Positions 25,589-34,769 of a DNA stretch of 64,000 bases are shown here, piece by piece (position 1 is the stretch's first letter; each line of letters starts with the position of its first letter). Origin of the DNA: JBBIQS01 sp037442205 (GTDB lineage: Bacteria; Myxococcota; Myxococcia; Myxococcales; UBA5297); assembly GCA_037442205.1 (NCBI GenBank), contig JBBIQS010000034.1, forward strand, positions 1 to 64,000, read 5' to 3'. The position numbers and the translations under genes are program-made. The notes under the pieces are model-generated. The model was not told the origin of the DNA. It did not search any database and was given only the letters and a program-made list of their open reading frames with translations.

Positions 25589-26665
25589 ATGAGCGCGCGG
25601 CAGCGAGTGCTGGTGGCGATGAGCGGCGGGGTCGATTCGAGCCTGGCCGCGGCGCTGCTGGTGCGCCAGGGCTTCGAGGTCCAGGGCATCACCCTGCGGC
25701 TCAACCCCTGCGAAGACCAGGCGCTGGGCAAGTCGTGCTGCGGCGTCGACGCGGTGCTCTCGGCGCGCCAGGTGGCCGACCAGCTCGGCATCGAGCACGC
25801 GGTCCTCGACGTGCGGCGCGAGTTCGAGGCGCGGGTGCTCAAGCCGGCTTGGAGCGACTACTCCCGCGGTCGCACTCCCAGCCCGTGCGTGCTGTGCAAT
25901 CAGGAGATCAAGTTCGGCCTGCTGCTCGAGCGCGCCCGGGCGCTGGGCGCCCCGCGCATCGCCAGCGGCCACTACGCGCGGATCGCCAAGGGCGAGGACG
26001 GCTCCCCTCGCCTGCTGCGCGCCCGGGACTCGACCAAGGACCAGTCCTACTTCCTCTTTTCGCTCTCCCCGGACCAGCTCGACTCGCTGATGCTGCCGCT
26101 GGGCGAGATGACCAAGGCCGAGGTCCGGGCCATGGCCCGCGAGCTGTCGCTCTCCCCGGCCGAGCGCGCCGACAGCCAGGACGCCTGCCTTTCGATCAGC
26201 GAGGACGGCTTCGCCGAGTCGCTGCGCCAGCGCTTCGAGGAGCCGGCGCTGACCGGCCCCTTCGTCGATAGCTCGGGGAAGATCCTCGGTGAGCATCCGG
26301 GGTTGCACCGCTTCACCGTCGGCCAGCGGCGCGGGCTGGGCATCTCGCTGGGGGCGCGGGCCTTCGTCCAGGAGCTGCGCGCGGACGGCGCAGTGGTGCT
26401 CACCAGCGACGAGAAGGCGCTCTGGTCGGCGGGGCTCACCGCGCGCCTGGTGCGCCCCCTGCCCGGCTCGTTCGAGTCGGTGTCGGTGCAGATCCGGTCC
26501 CGGCACGCGGCGGTGCCGGCCCGGCTCGAGCGCGCCGAAGGGCTCTCGGTCCAGCTCCGCTTCGAGCAGCCGCAGCGCGCGGTCACTCCCGGGCAGGCGG
26601 CGGTGATCTACGACGGCGAGCGCGTGCTCGGCGGCGGCTGGATCGAGCGCGCACTGCCCAGCTGA
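25589..26665 (+). CDS. mnmA: tRNA-specific 2-thiouridylase MnmA
   Basis: Adds sulfur to U34 of Lys, Glu and Gln tRNAs, with ATP and a persulfide relay. The 358-aa protein has the PP-loop SGGVDSS at 12-18, the first active-site Cys in PCVLCNQEIKFG and the second in SQDACLS, which form the catalytic pair. The RRGLGIS motif lies in the central domain and a beta-barrel at the C-terminus, all as expected. It follows cysK after a terminator, so joint function through sulfur supply is plausible, but the genes are probably transcribed separately. Its stop codon lies directly against that of the CDF gene on the other strand. Confidence 0.95.
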   Translation: MSARQRVLVAMSGGVDSSLAAALLVRQGFEVQGITLRLNPCEDQALGKSCCGVDAVLSARQVADQLGIEHAVLDVRREFEARVLKPAWSDYSRGRTPSPCVLCNQEIKFGLLLERARALGAPRIASGHYARIAKGEDGSPRLLRARDSTKDQSYFLFSLSPDQLDSLMLPLGEMTKAEVRAMARELSLSPAERADSQDACLSISEDGFAESLRQRFEEPALTGPFVDSSGKILGEHPGLHRFTVGQRRGLGISLGARAFVQELRADGAVVLTSDEKALWSAGLTARLVRPLPGSFESVSVQIRSRHAAVPARLERAEGLSVQLRFEQPQRAVTPGQAAVIYDGERVLGGGWIERALPS

Positions 26666-28108
26666 TCAGGCCATCGAGGCCGCGGCCCCGGGCTCGGACG
26701 GCTCGACGTGGATCACCACCCGGCCCAGCTGCGGCAGCTTGGCGCGCAGCTTCTTCTCCAGCTGATCGCTCAGCTCGTGCGCCCGGACGATGGAGGTCTC
26801 GCCGTCCATGTCGCAGTGGAAGGAGACCGAGAGCTCCCCGGCCACCCGCTGCACCGTGAGGTCGTGCGCGGTCTTGGCCAGCGCATTCTCCTTGCGCAGC
26901 TGGTCGATGGCCTCGCGGATCGGCGCCTCGTCGTCCGGGTGGGACTGCTGGATCGCCGTGGTGTCGCCCGCCGGGTCGAGGTGCGTCACCACCTGTCCCA
27001 GGGTCGGCACCGCCTGGTGCAGCGCCTGCTCGAAGCTGGTCGCCAACTGGTGGGCGCGGTGAAGGTTGAGGGTGTCGGGGACCTCGAGGTGCAGCTGCAC
27101 CGCCTTGGCTCCCTCCTGCTCGTAGATGTGCACCGCGTGCGCCCCCAGCCCCGACCGCGCCGCCACCAGCCGCACCGTTGCCAACAGCCCCTCGTCGCCC
27201 GCGTCCACCGGCTCGACGTGCATCATCACGTCGGTCCCGGGGATGTCCTTGAGGATCTCCGCCTCGGCGGCGTGGGCCAGCTGGTGCGCCTGCTCGAAGG
27301 CCGAGTGCCGGCTGATGGTCAGCGTCACCTCGGCGAAGACCTCCGGACCGCTCTTGCGCACCCGGACCATCTGCACGTCGAGCACCCCGCTGACCCGCAG
27401 GCAGGCCTTGACCACCTTCTCGTGCAGCTCGGGCGGGGTGGCGTCGAGCAGGTCGTCGAGCGACTTGCGGCCGAGCTGGATACTGACCCACACCACGATC
27501 CCGGCCACGCCCAGCGCGGCGAAGATGTCGGCCTTCTGCAGCCAGGGCAGGCCCAGCTTGTCGGAGAGGTAGACCGCGCCCAGGCCGACCAACACCACCG
27601 CCGAGGACCAGATGTCGGTGGAGAAGTGGAGCGCGTCGGCCTCCAGCGCCTGGCTGTCGTACTTCTTGGCCACCCGCGCCAGTGCCCGCGAGCGCGAGAA
27701 GTCGATGACGATTGACGCCGCCATGATCACGAAGCCCCACGCCGAAGCCTCGACGTGGACCTCATGGAAGAACAGCCGCCGCACCGACTCGTAGATGATC
27801 CACAGGCAGGTGACCAACAGCAGCAGCGTCTCGAACAGCGCCGAGAGGTTCTCGAACTTGCCGTGACCGAAGGGGTGGTCGCGATCGGCCGGCTTGGAGC
27901 TGACCCGCACCGCCCAGAAGGTGACCCCGGCGGCCAGCAGGTCCAGCCCGGAGTGCGCCGCCTCGGAGAGGATGCCCAGCGAGCCGGTGGTCAGCCCCAC
28001 CACCAGCTTGAAGGTCACCAGCGCGATGGCCGCCAACACCGAGCTCAGCGCCACCAGGCGCTTTTCGCGGTCCGCATCCGCTCGATTCAAGGGGACAGCG
28101 TCGCCCAT
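26666..28108 (-). CDS. CDF-family cation efflux transporter with tandem C-terminal dimerisation domains
   Basis: A 480-aa cation diffusion facilitator, probably exporting Zn, Fe, Mn or Co against protons. The six-helix membrane part is residues 20-215. Metal sites are HSGLD at the end of TM2 and DALHFSTD (H-x3-D) in TM5. HPFGHGKFE is the usual cytoplasmic loop. Ordinary family members are about 300 aa with one dimerisation domain; here the remaining 265 residues hold three related ferredoxin-like units, each with a motif like G-x-D-V-x-x-H-V-E-P (about 295, 380 and 465). Metal specificity cannot be assigned. The start ATG at 28108 is close to an unremarkable leader. Confidence 0.9.
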   Translation of the reverse strand: MGDAVPLNRADADREKRLVALSSVLAAIALVTFKLVVGLTTGSLGILSEAAHSGLDLLAAGVTFWAVRVSSKPADRDHPFGHGKFENLSALFETLLLLVTCLWIIYESVRRLFFHEVHVEASAWGFVIMAASIVIDFSRSRALARVAKKYDSQALEADALHFSTDIWSSAVVLVGLGAVYLSDKLGLPWLQKADIFAALGVAGIVVWVSIQLGRKSLDDLLDATPPELHEKVVKACLRVSGVLDVQMVRVRKSGPEVFAEVTLTISRHSAFEQAHQLAHAAEAEILKDIPGTDVMMHVEPVDAGDEGLLATVRLVAARSGLGAHAVHIYEQEGAKAVQLHLEVPDTLNLHRAHQLATSFEQALHQAVPTLGQVVTHLDPAGDTTAIQQSHPDDEAPIREAIDQLRKENALAKTAHDLTVQRVAGELSVSFHCDMDGETSIVRAHELSDQLEKKLRAKLPQLGRVVIHVEPSEPGAAASMA

Positions 28109-28534
28109 GGATCACCAAGCCTTTTCGCGTTCGAGGCCTGCTGGGCGAACCGTCGAGCCCTGCCGTGCGGCGGGCGCAGCTTGCCACAGACCCCCGGCCG
28201 GCGGCACTGCGATTTCCCCTCGCATAGTGCACCGCGTCACGGCACTGGACTGGCCGGCCGGGAAGGCGCCTGCCGGTGTCGCTCCGGCTTCTCTCTGGCC
28301 AGCCGAATTTCCCGCCGGGCTTCCGCTCCCTCCCCACCACGGAACTTTTGCCGCCGAGGAGCAGCTCGGCCGGGTAGCAGTATTGCTGTTGTGCATCTTT
28401 AGAATTAACGCAGGGTTGCAATATTGAACGACCTCCGGGCGCCGTCTATGCTTCGCCACCTGACTTGCCGAGCGAGCCTCCCGGTGCTCGCCCGCTGACG
28501 CGACGCAGCAACCGGTTGCGAGGAGCAGAACCTG
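28109..28534. promoter_or_regulatory. Divergent promoter region between CDF transporter and Ser/Thr kinase genes
   Basis: A 426-bp intergenic region. An AT-rich island at 28371-28427 stands out. It is bracketed by an imperfect inverted repeat, CAGTATTGC (28378-28386) and GCAATATTG (28418-28426), which differ at one pair. This is a candidate operator-promoter. A 12-bp palindrome GCAACCGGTTGC lies at 28508-28519, just before the kinase Shine-Dalgarno. A GCGAGC/GCTCGC hairpin precedes it. No gene is seen here. Confidence 0.4.
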
Positions 28535-30967
28535 GTGAGCGAGCAGCCGCGCTTCGGCAAGTACTCCGTGGTGGCCCGCATCGGCGTGGGCGGGATGGCC
28601 GAGGTTTTTCAGGCGCGGCTGTCGGGGCTGGGCGGCTTCGACAAGCTGGTGGTGCTCAAGCGGATCCTGGTGTCGCACGCCACCGAGCCGGAGTTCGTCG
28701 AGATGTTCCTCGACGAGGCGCGCATCGCCGCCAACCTCAACCACCCCAACATCGTCCAGATCTACGAGGTCGATCAGATCGGCGGGGTGCCGTACATCGC
28801 CATGGAGTACGTGCGCGGCCCGACGCTGGCCTCGCTGATCAAGCGCTCCTCGCGCGACAAGAACCTGCACTACGGCCACGCCGCGCGGATCCTCTCCGGG
28901 GTCTGCGCCGGGCTGCACTACGCCCACAACGCCCGCGACGTGAAGGGCGAGCGGCTGCAGATCGTCCACCGCGACGTCAGCCCGCAGAACGTCATCGTCT
29001 CCAACGAAGGCGTCCCCAAGCTGCTCGACTTCGGGGTGGCCAAGGCCAAGGGCAAGCTGTCGGTGACCGGGACCGGGCGCATCAAGGGCAAGCTGCGCTA
29101 CATGGCCCCGGAGGTGCTGCGCGGCGAGGAGATTGACTGGCGCGCCGACGTCTTCGCCGCCGGAGTCTGCCTCTACGAGCTGACCACCGGCCAGGATCTG
29201 TTCCGCGCCGAGAGCGAGCCGGAGCTGATCGCCCGGGTTACCAAGGGCGAGGTGGAGAAGCCCAGCAAGCTGGTCAAGGGCTATCCGGCCGAGCTCGAAA
29301 AGATCGTGCTGCAGGCGCTGGAGCCCGAGCGGCGCAAGCGCATCCAGACCGCCCGGGAGATGGCCGAGGCCCTCGACGCCTTCTGCGCCGGTGGCAGGTG
29401 GGCCTCCACCGCCCACGGGCTCAGCGAGTGGATCGCCGCGCTCTTCCCGGGAGCCGCGCCCACCGGAACCGCCGGCGAGGACTATGCCACCACCCCCACT
29501 CCGCCTCGGGATGGCCGGACCGCCCGGCCCCCGGCCCCACCGCCCCCGCCACCGCCGTCCAACCCCACCAACCCGGTGGCCGATTTCCAGGTGATCGAGC
29601 AGTCCAAGCCGCCGGATCAGGCGCCGACCCTGCCGTGGGCGCTGCCGGAGAATCTGCCGCAGGAGACGAGGGAGCCGAAGCAGCCCAAGCACGAACGCCG
29701 CAGCCGCTGGATCTCGCTGCACACCACCATCCTGGCGCTGATCGTCGGCGGCGCCCTGCTGGTGAGGGCGCTGTGGGGCGGCTCGTCGGTCCCGGCCATC
29801 CCGGCGCCGGGGACTTCGCCCGAGCAGATCAACGGAGTGGTCCACGCCTACCTCGAGGCGGCCGAGCGGCTCACCAATCAGCAGCGGCCTGAGCCGGCGC
29901 TCGAGCTGCTGGAGAAGGCCAGGCTGGCCCAGGCCAGCGACCCCGAGCTCAACATCCGGCTGGCGCGGCTGACCGATCTCGCCCAGCGCGACGCAGCCGT
30001 GGCCCGGGCCCGGGTCCACCTCGAGGCCCAGGAATGGCGCGGGGCGATCGACTCCGCCAAGGAAGCGCTCACCCACGACCCCAAGCACGCCGAGGCCGCC
30101 AAAATCCTCGAGGCGGCGACACAGGCCCTCTCCGATGCCAGCGTCCCGGCGCAGGACTCGGCGATCTCCGCCGACGCCTCGAGTGCGGATGCAGCCGCAC
30201 CGGAAGATGCCGGCGCCCCGGGCGCGTCCGACGCCTCGTCTTCCGACGCCTCGCCGCCCGATGCCTCGCCGCCCGACGCGGGCGCTCCCGACGCCGGCCC
30301 GCCGCCGGACAAACTCCCCGCAACGACCGCGCGCCTGGTCATCACCTGCGCGCAAGGCGGCGAGCTCCAGGTCGATGGAAGGCCGGTGGGCTCCCTTCCG
30401 GTCGAGCAGCTCGAGCTCCCGGCGGGCGAGCATCATCTGAAGGTCAGCAGGGCCGGGCTTCTGGCGGTCGAGCGGACCGTCACCTTGAAGCCGGGAGAAG
30501 AGCGCGCCATCTCCTTCCAGCTTCCCAAGCCTCAGGAGAAGAAGGCCGAGCCGAAGCCAGCCAAGGCCGAGGAGAAGCCGGAGTCCAAGGGCAAGTCCGA
30601 CGCCAAGCTGGCCTCTTATGAGATCGATCGAGGCCGACCCCTTCCGCCGGGCGCGGAGAACGTGCGACTGCCGGCGACCTACCGCGTGCGGACCGACAAG
30701 GACCTGGCGCGGGTCTTCGCCAACATCGAGACCGAGGCCATCAACACCGGCAAGGTGGCGCAAGAGGTCGCCGAGGGAGTGACCAAGGACCTGCGGAGCG
30801 AGCTCGGCCCTGCCTTCGAAAGCGGCCCGGTCGAGTTCTATCCGCGGGCCATGTACTTCTTGATCGTCCGCTCGGCCGGTGCGGGGGTACAGCGGCCCGC
30901 CATCGCCGCCAAGCTCAAGCAGGCGCATCTCTCGGGCAAGCTCAAAGCCTCGGCGACGCAGGATTGA
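28535..30967 (+). CDS. Transmembrane Ser/Thr protein kinase with PEGA domain
   Basis: Hanks-type kinase of 810 aa, probably phosphorylating regulators. Kinase domain at about 10-290: Gly loop RIGVGGMAEVF, K42 in VLKRIL, catalytic HRDVSPQN (D147) and DFG (D165-G167). A proline-rich linker is followed by one membrane helix at about 391-413. The outer part has TPR-like helices (about 430-530), an Asp/Ala/Pro/Ser-rich stretch of imperfect DAS/PDA repeats (about 535-590), a PEGA domain (about 600-665), then a basic tail and an unassigned end domain. Start GTG with GAGGAGC upstream. The layout is typical of myxobacterial kinases. The signal sensed is unknown. The lipoprotein hydrolase gene follows 42 nt later. 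Confidence 0.93.
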   Translation: MSEQPRFGKYSVVARIGVGGMAEVFQARLSGLGGFDKLVVLKRILVSHATEPEFVEMFLDEARIAANLNHPNIVQIYEVDQIGGVPYIAMEYVRGPTLASLIKRSSRDKNLHYGHAARILSGVCAGLHYAHNARDVKGERLQIVHRDVSPQNVIVSNEGVPKLLDFGVAKAKGKLSVTGTGRIKGKLRYMAPEVLRGEEIDWRADVFAAGVCLYELTTGQDLFRAESEPELIARVTKGEVEKPSKLVKGYPAELEKIVLQALEPERRKRIQTAREMAEALDAFCAGGRWASTAHGLSEWIAALFPGAAPTGTAGEDYATTPTPPRDGRTARPPAPPPPPPPSNPTNPVADFQVIEQSKPPDQAPTLPWALPENLPQETREPKQPKHERRSRWISLHTTILALIVGGALLVRALWGGSSVPAIPAPGTSPEQINGVVHAYLEAAERLTNQQRPEPALELLEKARLAQASDPELNIRLARLTDLAQRDAAVARARVHLEAQEWRGAIDSAKEALTHDPKHAEAAKILEAATQALSDASVPAQDSAISADASSADAAAPEDAGAPGASDASSSDASPPDASPPDAGAPDAGPPPDKLPATTARLVITCAQGGELQVDGRPVGSLPVEQLELPAGEHHLKVSRAGLLAVERTVTLKPGEERAISFQLPKPQEKKAEPKPAKAEEKPESKGKSDAKLASYEIDRGRPLPPGAENVRLPATYRVRTDKDLARVFANIETEAINTGKVAQEVAEGVTKDLRSELGPAFESGPVEFYPRAMYFLIVRSAGAGVQRPAIAAKLKQAHLSGKLKASATQD

Positions 30968-31009
30968 GCGCCGGGAAGTTTCCGCGGCCGGCCGGTCGTT
31001 GCTCGGACA

Positions 31010-31954
31010 TTGCCGGCACTTGCGCTCAGCCCCCGGTTCCTCCTCTCCGCGAAGAGGCGCCTCTGCCTCCTGCTCGCGGCGCTGGCCTTGTTTGCCTTCC
31101 CGGGCTGCTTGCGCACCGGAGATCTCGCGCCGGGGCTCGGAAGCGTGTTGGCCTCCGACGCCGCCCAACTGGCCGCCGGCGCTCCTGAGCGGCCCGGGGT
31201 GCATCCGGTCGAAGCCAAGATCTTCGACCGCGAGCAGGGACCGCGCTTCTCCTTTGCCGTCTACCGGCCCGCTGATCTGGAGGGACCCCTTCCAGCGGTC
31301 GTCTTCCTGCCGGGACTGATGGCCCCCGAGTCCCAGTACGAAAGCTACGGCCGCTGGCTCGCCTCATGGGGATTCGTGGTCGCGGTGCGAGGCTGGTACG
31401 GACCGCTCAAGGGAGATCACAGCCTTGCCCAGGATGCCCGCCAGCTGGCCGACTGGCTGGTACGTCGCGGGCTGGCCGACTCAGCGAAGCTCGGACTCGC
31501 TGGGCACTCGCGCGGAGGAAAAGACGCCATCCTGGCTGCTTCGCTCGATTCTCGCTTCCGAGCCGTGGTGGCGCTCGACCCGGACGACCAGGGAGGCCTG
31601 TCGGTGATCGCCAGCGCCCTGCCCGCCCTCGAGGCCAAGCTGCTGCTGGTCGGATCCGAGGTGGGGTGGAAGGGAGCGCAGGTCTGCGCGCCCAAGGCCC
31701 ACAACTACCAGCGCTTCTTCGAGGCCTCTCCGGCCGGCACGGTCGAGCTCGAGCTGGCGGGAGCGGATCACGTCCAGCTCCTGGACGACCCCGAGGCATT
31801 GGGAATGAGCATCTGCCGCAAGGGATCGGCGGACTCGAGAAGCGTCCGCTCCCGGGCCCGGTTGGCCATGGCGTCCTTCTTCGCCGAGCACCTGGCGGGC
31901 CAGCGCTGGCCCGCCGCGCCTGAGAGCGACCAGGTGCGGACGCGCGTGCGCTAG
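31010..31954 (+). CDS. Lipoprotein alpha/beta hydrolase (chlorophyllase/dienelactone hydrolase-like)
   Basis: A 314-aa predicted lipoprotein hydrolase. Signal stretch with a lipobox-like FPGC (Cys33), then an alpha/beta-hydrolase fold. The nucleophile is S167 in GHSRGGKDA, the acid is probably in ALDPDD, and the His may be in GADHVQL near residue 245. The fold resembles chlorophyllase and secreted PAF-acetylhydrolase-like enzymes; the substrate is unknown. The start used is a TTG at 31010, because it gives the charged-hydrophobic-lipobox order; no ATG does so, and this start is uncertain. It probably shares an operon with the kinase. Its TAG overlaps the next gene's stop in a CTAG. Confidence 0.75.
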   Translation: MPALALSPRFLLSAKRRLCLLLAALALFAFPGCLRTGDLAPGLGSVLASDAAQLAAGAPERPGVHPVEAKIFDREQGPRFSFAVYRPADLEGPLPAVVFLPGLMAPESQYESYGRWLASWGFVVAVRGWYGPLKGDHSLAQDARQLADWLVRRGLADSAKLGLAGHSRGGKDAILAASLDSRFRAVVALDPDDQGGLSVIASALPALEAKLLLVGSEVGWKGAQVCAPKAHNYQRFFEASPAGTVELELAGADHVQLLDDPEALGMSICRKGSADSRSVRSRARLAMASFFAEHLAGQRWPAAPESDQVRTRVR

Positions 31955-32958
31955 GCCCACGAGACGTGGAAGGCAGTGAGCACCGCGCCCGTCTCGCGCA
32001 CGCTCATTCCGCCTTTGCGCGCAAAGACAAGGAACGACGGCTCGGTCCGCGCGATGCGGAACTTGTGGTGGTACACGGTCTTCGCTTCCAGGTGGAAGGC
32101 CCGATCAGCCATTCGGTAGAGCATCCGGGCCATGGTCTGCCTGGCCGGTCCCATTCCCCAGGCGCGTCCGAGCGCCATCCCGGGCTCGGGCCCGAAGGTC
32201 ACGCAGGGAACCCCTTCCCGGCCCAGCGCGGTGACCGATTCGGTGACCAGCAGCTCGGAGGTTCCCACCGGCGAGCCCGGCCGCGCCAGCAGGTGCTCGA
32301 CCAGGAACCCGTCGATCGAGTCGAGCCGGATGAGCGTGAGCAGTCCGACCAGATGCTCTCCCGCACGCGCGTAGAACCAGCGCCTGGCTCCGCCTTCGAA
32401 CAGGCGAATTCCGGAGAGGAAGACTTGAGGGCCGCGGCGCGCGGCGACCCAATCGTTCGCCAGCTCGATCAGACTGCGCTCCAGCAACTCATCCACGCGC
32501 GAGTCGGGCCGGTACTCGAAGGCCTGCACGCCGGCCTTGCGGCCTCTCTTGACCTTCTTGCGCAGATCCCTGGCGCCCTCTCCCTGCAGCTGGTCTTGCC
32601 GAGGGTCGAGCACCAACTCCTCGCCCCACTCGAGCGCTGACCAGCCGAGATCCAGGGCCAGCTGCGTGAACCTGCGGCCGACCACCGCGAACACGGCGCG
32701 CCAGCGCCGGCGCTGACAGTGCTCCCGAAACCCCTCGGCGAAGGCCTGCTGCTCGCCCTCGGGGCAGGCCGGCTCGCCGAGGGCCACGCCACAGCCAAAC
32801 CCAACCCGGTAGCCGATGGCGCCCTCGTGCCCCGGCATGACGAAGAGCCGGGTAGACGGATCGAGCAGCGCAGTGGAGACCGGGCCGCCGTAGCGCCGCA
32901 CCAACTCCACCAGAGCGCTTTCCCCCCGGCTCTCCGAGAGAATCTCGCCCACGCTCAA
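31951..32958 (-). CDS. DUF2156 / phosphatidylglycerol lysyltransferase C-terminal-domain protein
   Basis: A 335-aa soluble protein with the tandem GNAT-like fold of the DUF2156 family, the catalytic half of MprF-type lysyl-phosphatidylglycerol synthases. It lacks the large membrane flippase part that precedes it in MprF. Motifs seen: VMPGHEGAIGYRVGFGCGVALGEP in the first fold (position 40-63) and RKKVKRGRKAGV followed by a LGREGVPCVTFG strand-loop in the second. It could transfer an amino acid from tRNA to a lipid or other acceptor; this is not certain. Start is TTG at 32958 or GTG at 32952. Converges with the hydrolase gene; stops overlap in CTAG. Confidence 0.78.
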   Translation of the reverse strand: MSVGEILSESRGESALVELVRRYGGPVSTALLDPSTRLFVMPGHEGAIGYRVGFGCGVALGEPACPEGEQQAFAEGFREHCQRRRWRAVFAVVGRRFTQLALDLGWSALEWGEELVLDPRQDQLQGEGARDLRKKVKRGRKAGVQAFEYRPDSRVDELLERSLIELANDWVAARRGPQVFLSGIRLFEGGARRWFYARAGEHLVGLLTLIRLDSIDGFLVEHLLARPGSPVGTSELLVTESVTALGREGVPCVTFGPEPGMALGRAWGMGPARQTMARMLYRMADRAFHLEAKTVYHHKFRIARTEPSFLVFARKGGMSVRETGAVLTAFHVSWA

Positions 32959-33113
32959 AGCTTAGGCCGGCCGCGAAGACATTCGCTGCTCGCGACAAAG
33001 TCGGGCAAGCCAGAGCACCGCTCCTCGCCGCCCGAGGCGCCTCGCGTTGACAGCCTGGGCGCCTGCCCCCACTTCGATTCGAGAGCGCGCGGATCACCTG
33101 CAGGAGGAGACCG

Positions 33114-33754
33114 ATGGCACCTCGGCGCTGGCTCGTGGGCACGCTCGGACTCTTCGTCGCTTTGCTGGCGCCGCGCGCCATGGCCGCCGCCCAGCCGGCT
33201 CCTTCGCTCCAGCAACTGCACGCCCGGCTGCAGGAGCTCGTCGACTCGACCAAGACCGCCAGCTGGTTCGAGGCGACCTGGGAGCGGCTGGGCGACAAGA
33301 CCGAGACTTCGCAGGAGCGCTGCCTGTGGAGCGCGGACGGGCGAGTCAAACTGAACGTCGTCGAGGGGCGCGGCAAGGGGTCCACGGTCGTGCTCGACGG
33401 CGAGCAGGTCAGCGTGCGGCTGCCGTCGCCGCTACGGCGGATGGTGGTGCACTACGGCCTGCGCGACAAGACGGTGATGTCGCTGCGCAGCCACGACGTC
33501 TCGCAGAGCGGGTTCTTGCCTCGGATGCGCGAGGCGCTCGAAGCCTGGGATACGGCCGCCGTCAGCCAGGGGCCGGGAGGGCTGGAGCTCAGCTACACCG
33601 ACCCGACGGCCTCAAACGCCAGTTCTTGCTCTCGCCGGAAACGCTGCTGCCGCTCCGCTTCGAGGCTTTCGAACGTGGGGAGCTGGTCCAGCGCATCGAC
33701 TTCGAAACCATCGAGCTCAACCCCGAGCTCCCGCCCGACGCGTTCGAGGTGTGA
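33114..33754 (+). pseudogene. LolA/DUF1571-like periplasmic protein interrupted by a one-base frameshift
   Basis: The ATG at 33114 (GGAGGAG upstream) starts a signal peptide (cleaved near AMA-AA) and a beta-rich domain like LolA or DUF1571 lipid carriers. Near 33600-33606 the frame breaks: the original frame continues into Cys/Ser/Arg nonsense. The frame one base earlier resumes the protein with QFLLSPETLLPLRFEAF and ends DFETIELNPELPPDAFEV at 33754, the usual family end. Inserting one G in the CCCGACGG run would restore a single 213-residue frame. It is either a recent inactivation or a sequencing error in a GC run. The rest of the gene shows no decay. Confidence 0.75.
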
Positions 33755-33839
33755 GGATCGCGCCATCCGCTCCCCTCACCCCGCGGTCAAGGGTGAGGTT
33801 TTGAGGCTCGAGACGACGGCCGAGCCAGGGCGGAACTCT

Positions 33840-34769
33840 CTACGCCCGTCCCGGAAATGCCTCGGCGTACGCGCGCACCGTGGTGATCTCGTCGAGCCGG
33901 TGCTGAAAGCCAGTCGCCTCGCGGAAGCGGCGGCTGTCGACCACGATCGGGTACTTGATGTGCTCGATGGCGCCCACCGGCAGGTTCGGCAGGCCGGCGC
34001 GGCCCAGCAATCCGGCCACCAGCATCTCCGGCAGCGGGACGACCTGGCGGTGCGCCAGCTTGGCGATGGTGGTGAGAGGCAGCGGCTGCGGGCCGGCGAC
34101 GTTGAAGACGCCCTTGGGGCGCTTCTCGACCGCAGCCACGATCGCGCTGACCGCGTCCTCCTCGTGCAGGAAGTGGAAGAGCGGATCGAAGCCCAGGATC
34201 TTGGGCACCCGCTTGCCGCGCATGAACCTGGCCAGCGTGCCCTGCCCGCTCTGCCCGAGCGTGTAGACCATCCGCAGGACCGAAGTGGTCATCTTGGGAT
34301 AGCGCCACAGCGCGTTGGCGGCGAAGAGGTCGGCCGAGACCAGGTCGGCCAGCTCGGGGAAGGCGGCCAGCGCCTGGGGCGGCTCGTCCTCGGTGTGGTA
34401 GAGCGGCGTGTCCGGGCCGGCGCCGTAGAAGGAATGGCGCCCGACGAAGATCACGTGCTCGACCCCGTAGGCGGCGCAGTGCTCGAAGACCGCCCGGGTC
34501 CCGCCCAGGTTGATGCGGTAGCGCTCGTCGCTGGTGTCGGCGCTGAGCGCGTTCACCGTCGCCATGTGCACCACCACCTGCGGCTTCTTGCGCCGGAACA
34601 CTTCCTCGGCGGCGCGCTTGCGCACGTCCACCTGGTGGAAGTCCACGCCCTTGGGAACGTCGCTCCAGGGGCGCGCGTCGAGCCCAATCACCTGGTGGCC
34701 TTGAGCGGCCAGCCGGGTCGCGACCTGTCGCGCCAGGGCGCCGGCGGCGCCGGGAATGAGGACCTTCAT
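33840..34769 (-). CDS. NAD-dependent epimerase/dehydratase (extended SDR)
   Basis: A 309-aa extended short-chain dehydrogenase. PGAAGALARQVATRL is the dinucleotide-binding turn (G-x2-G-x2-A here), HMATVN follows strand 4, and the active site is altered: the usual Y-x3-K is not plain (the SFYGAG and ALWRYPKM regions hold candidate Tyr and Lys). It may thus act on an unusual substrate or bind without turnover. The start ATG overlaps the acyltransferase stop as ATGA, so the two are translationally coupled; a role in lipid or glycolipid metabolism is inferred from that. Confidence 0.8.
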   Translation of the reverse strand: MKVLIPGAAGALARQVATRLAAQGHQVIGLDARPWSDVPKGVDFHQVDVRKRAAEEVFRRKKPQVVVHMATVNALSADTSDERYRINLGGTRAVFEHCAAYGVEHVIFVGRHSFYGAGPDTPLYHTEDEPPQALAAFPELADLVSADLFAANALWRYPKMTTSVLRMVYTLGQSGQGTLARFMRGKRVPKILGFDPLFHFLHEEDAVSAIVAAVEKRPKGVFNVAGPQPLPLTTIAKLAHRQVVPLPEMLVAGLLGRAGLPNLPVGAIEHIKYPIVVDSRRFREATGFQHRLDEITTVRAYAEAFPGRA

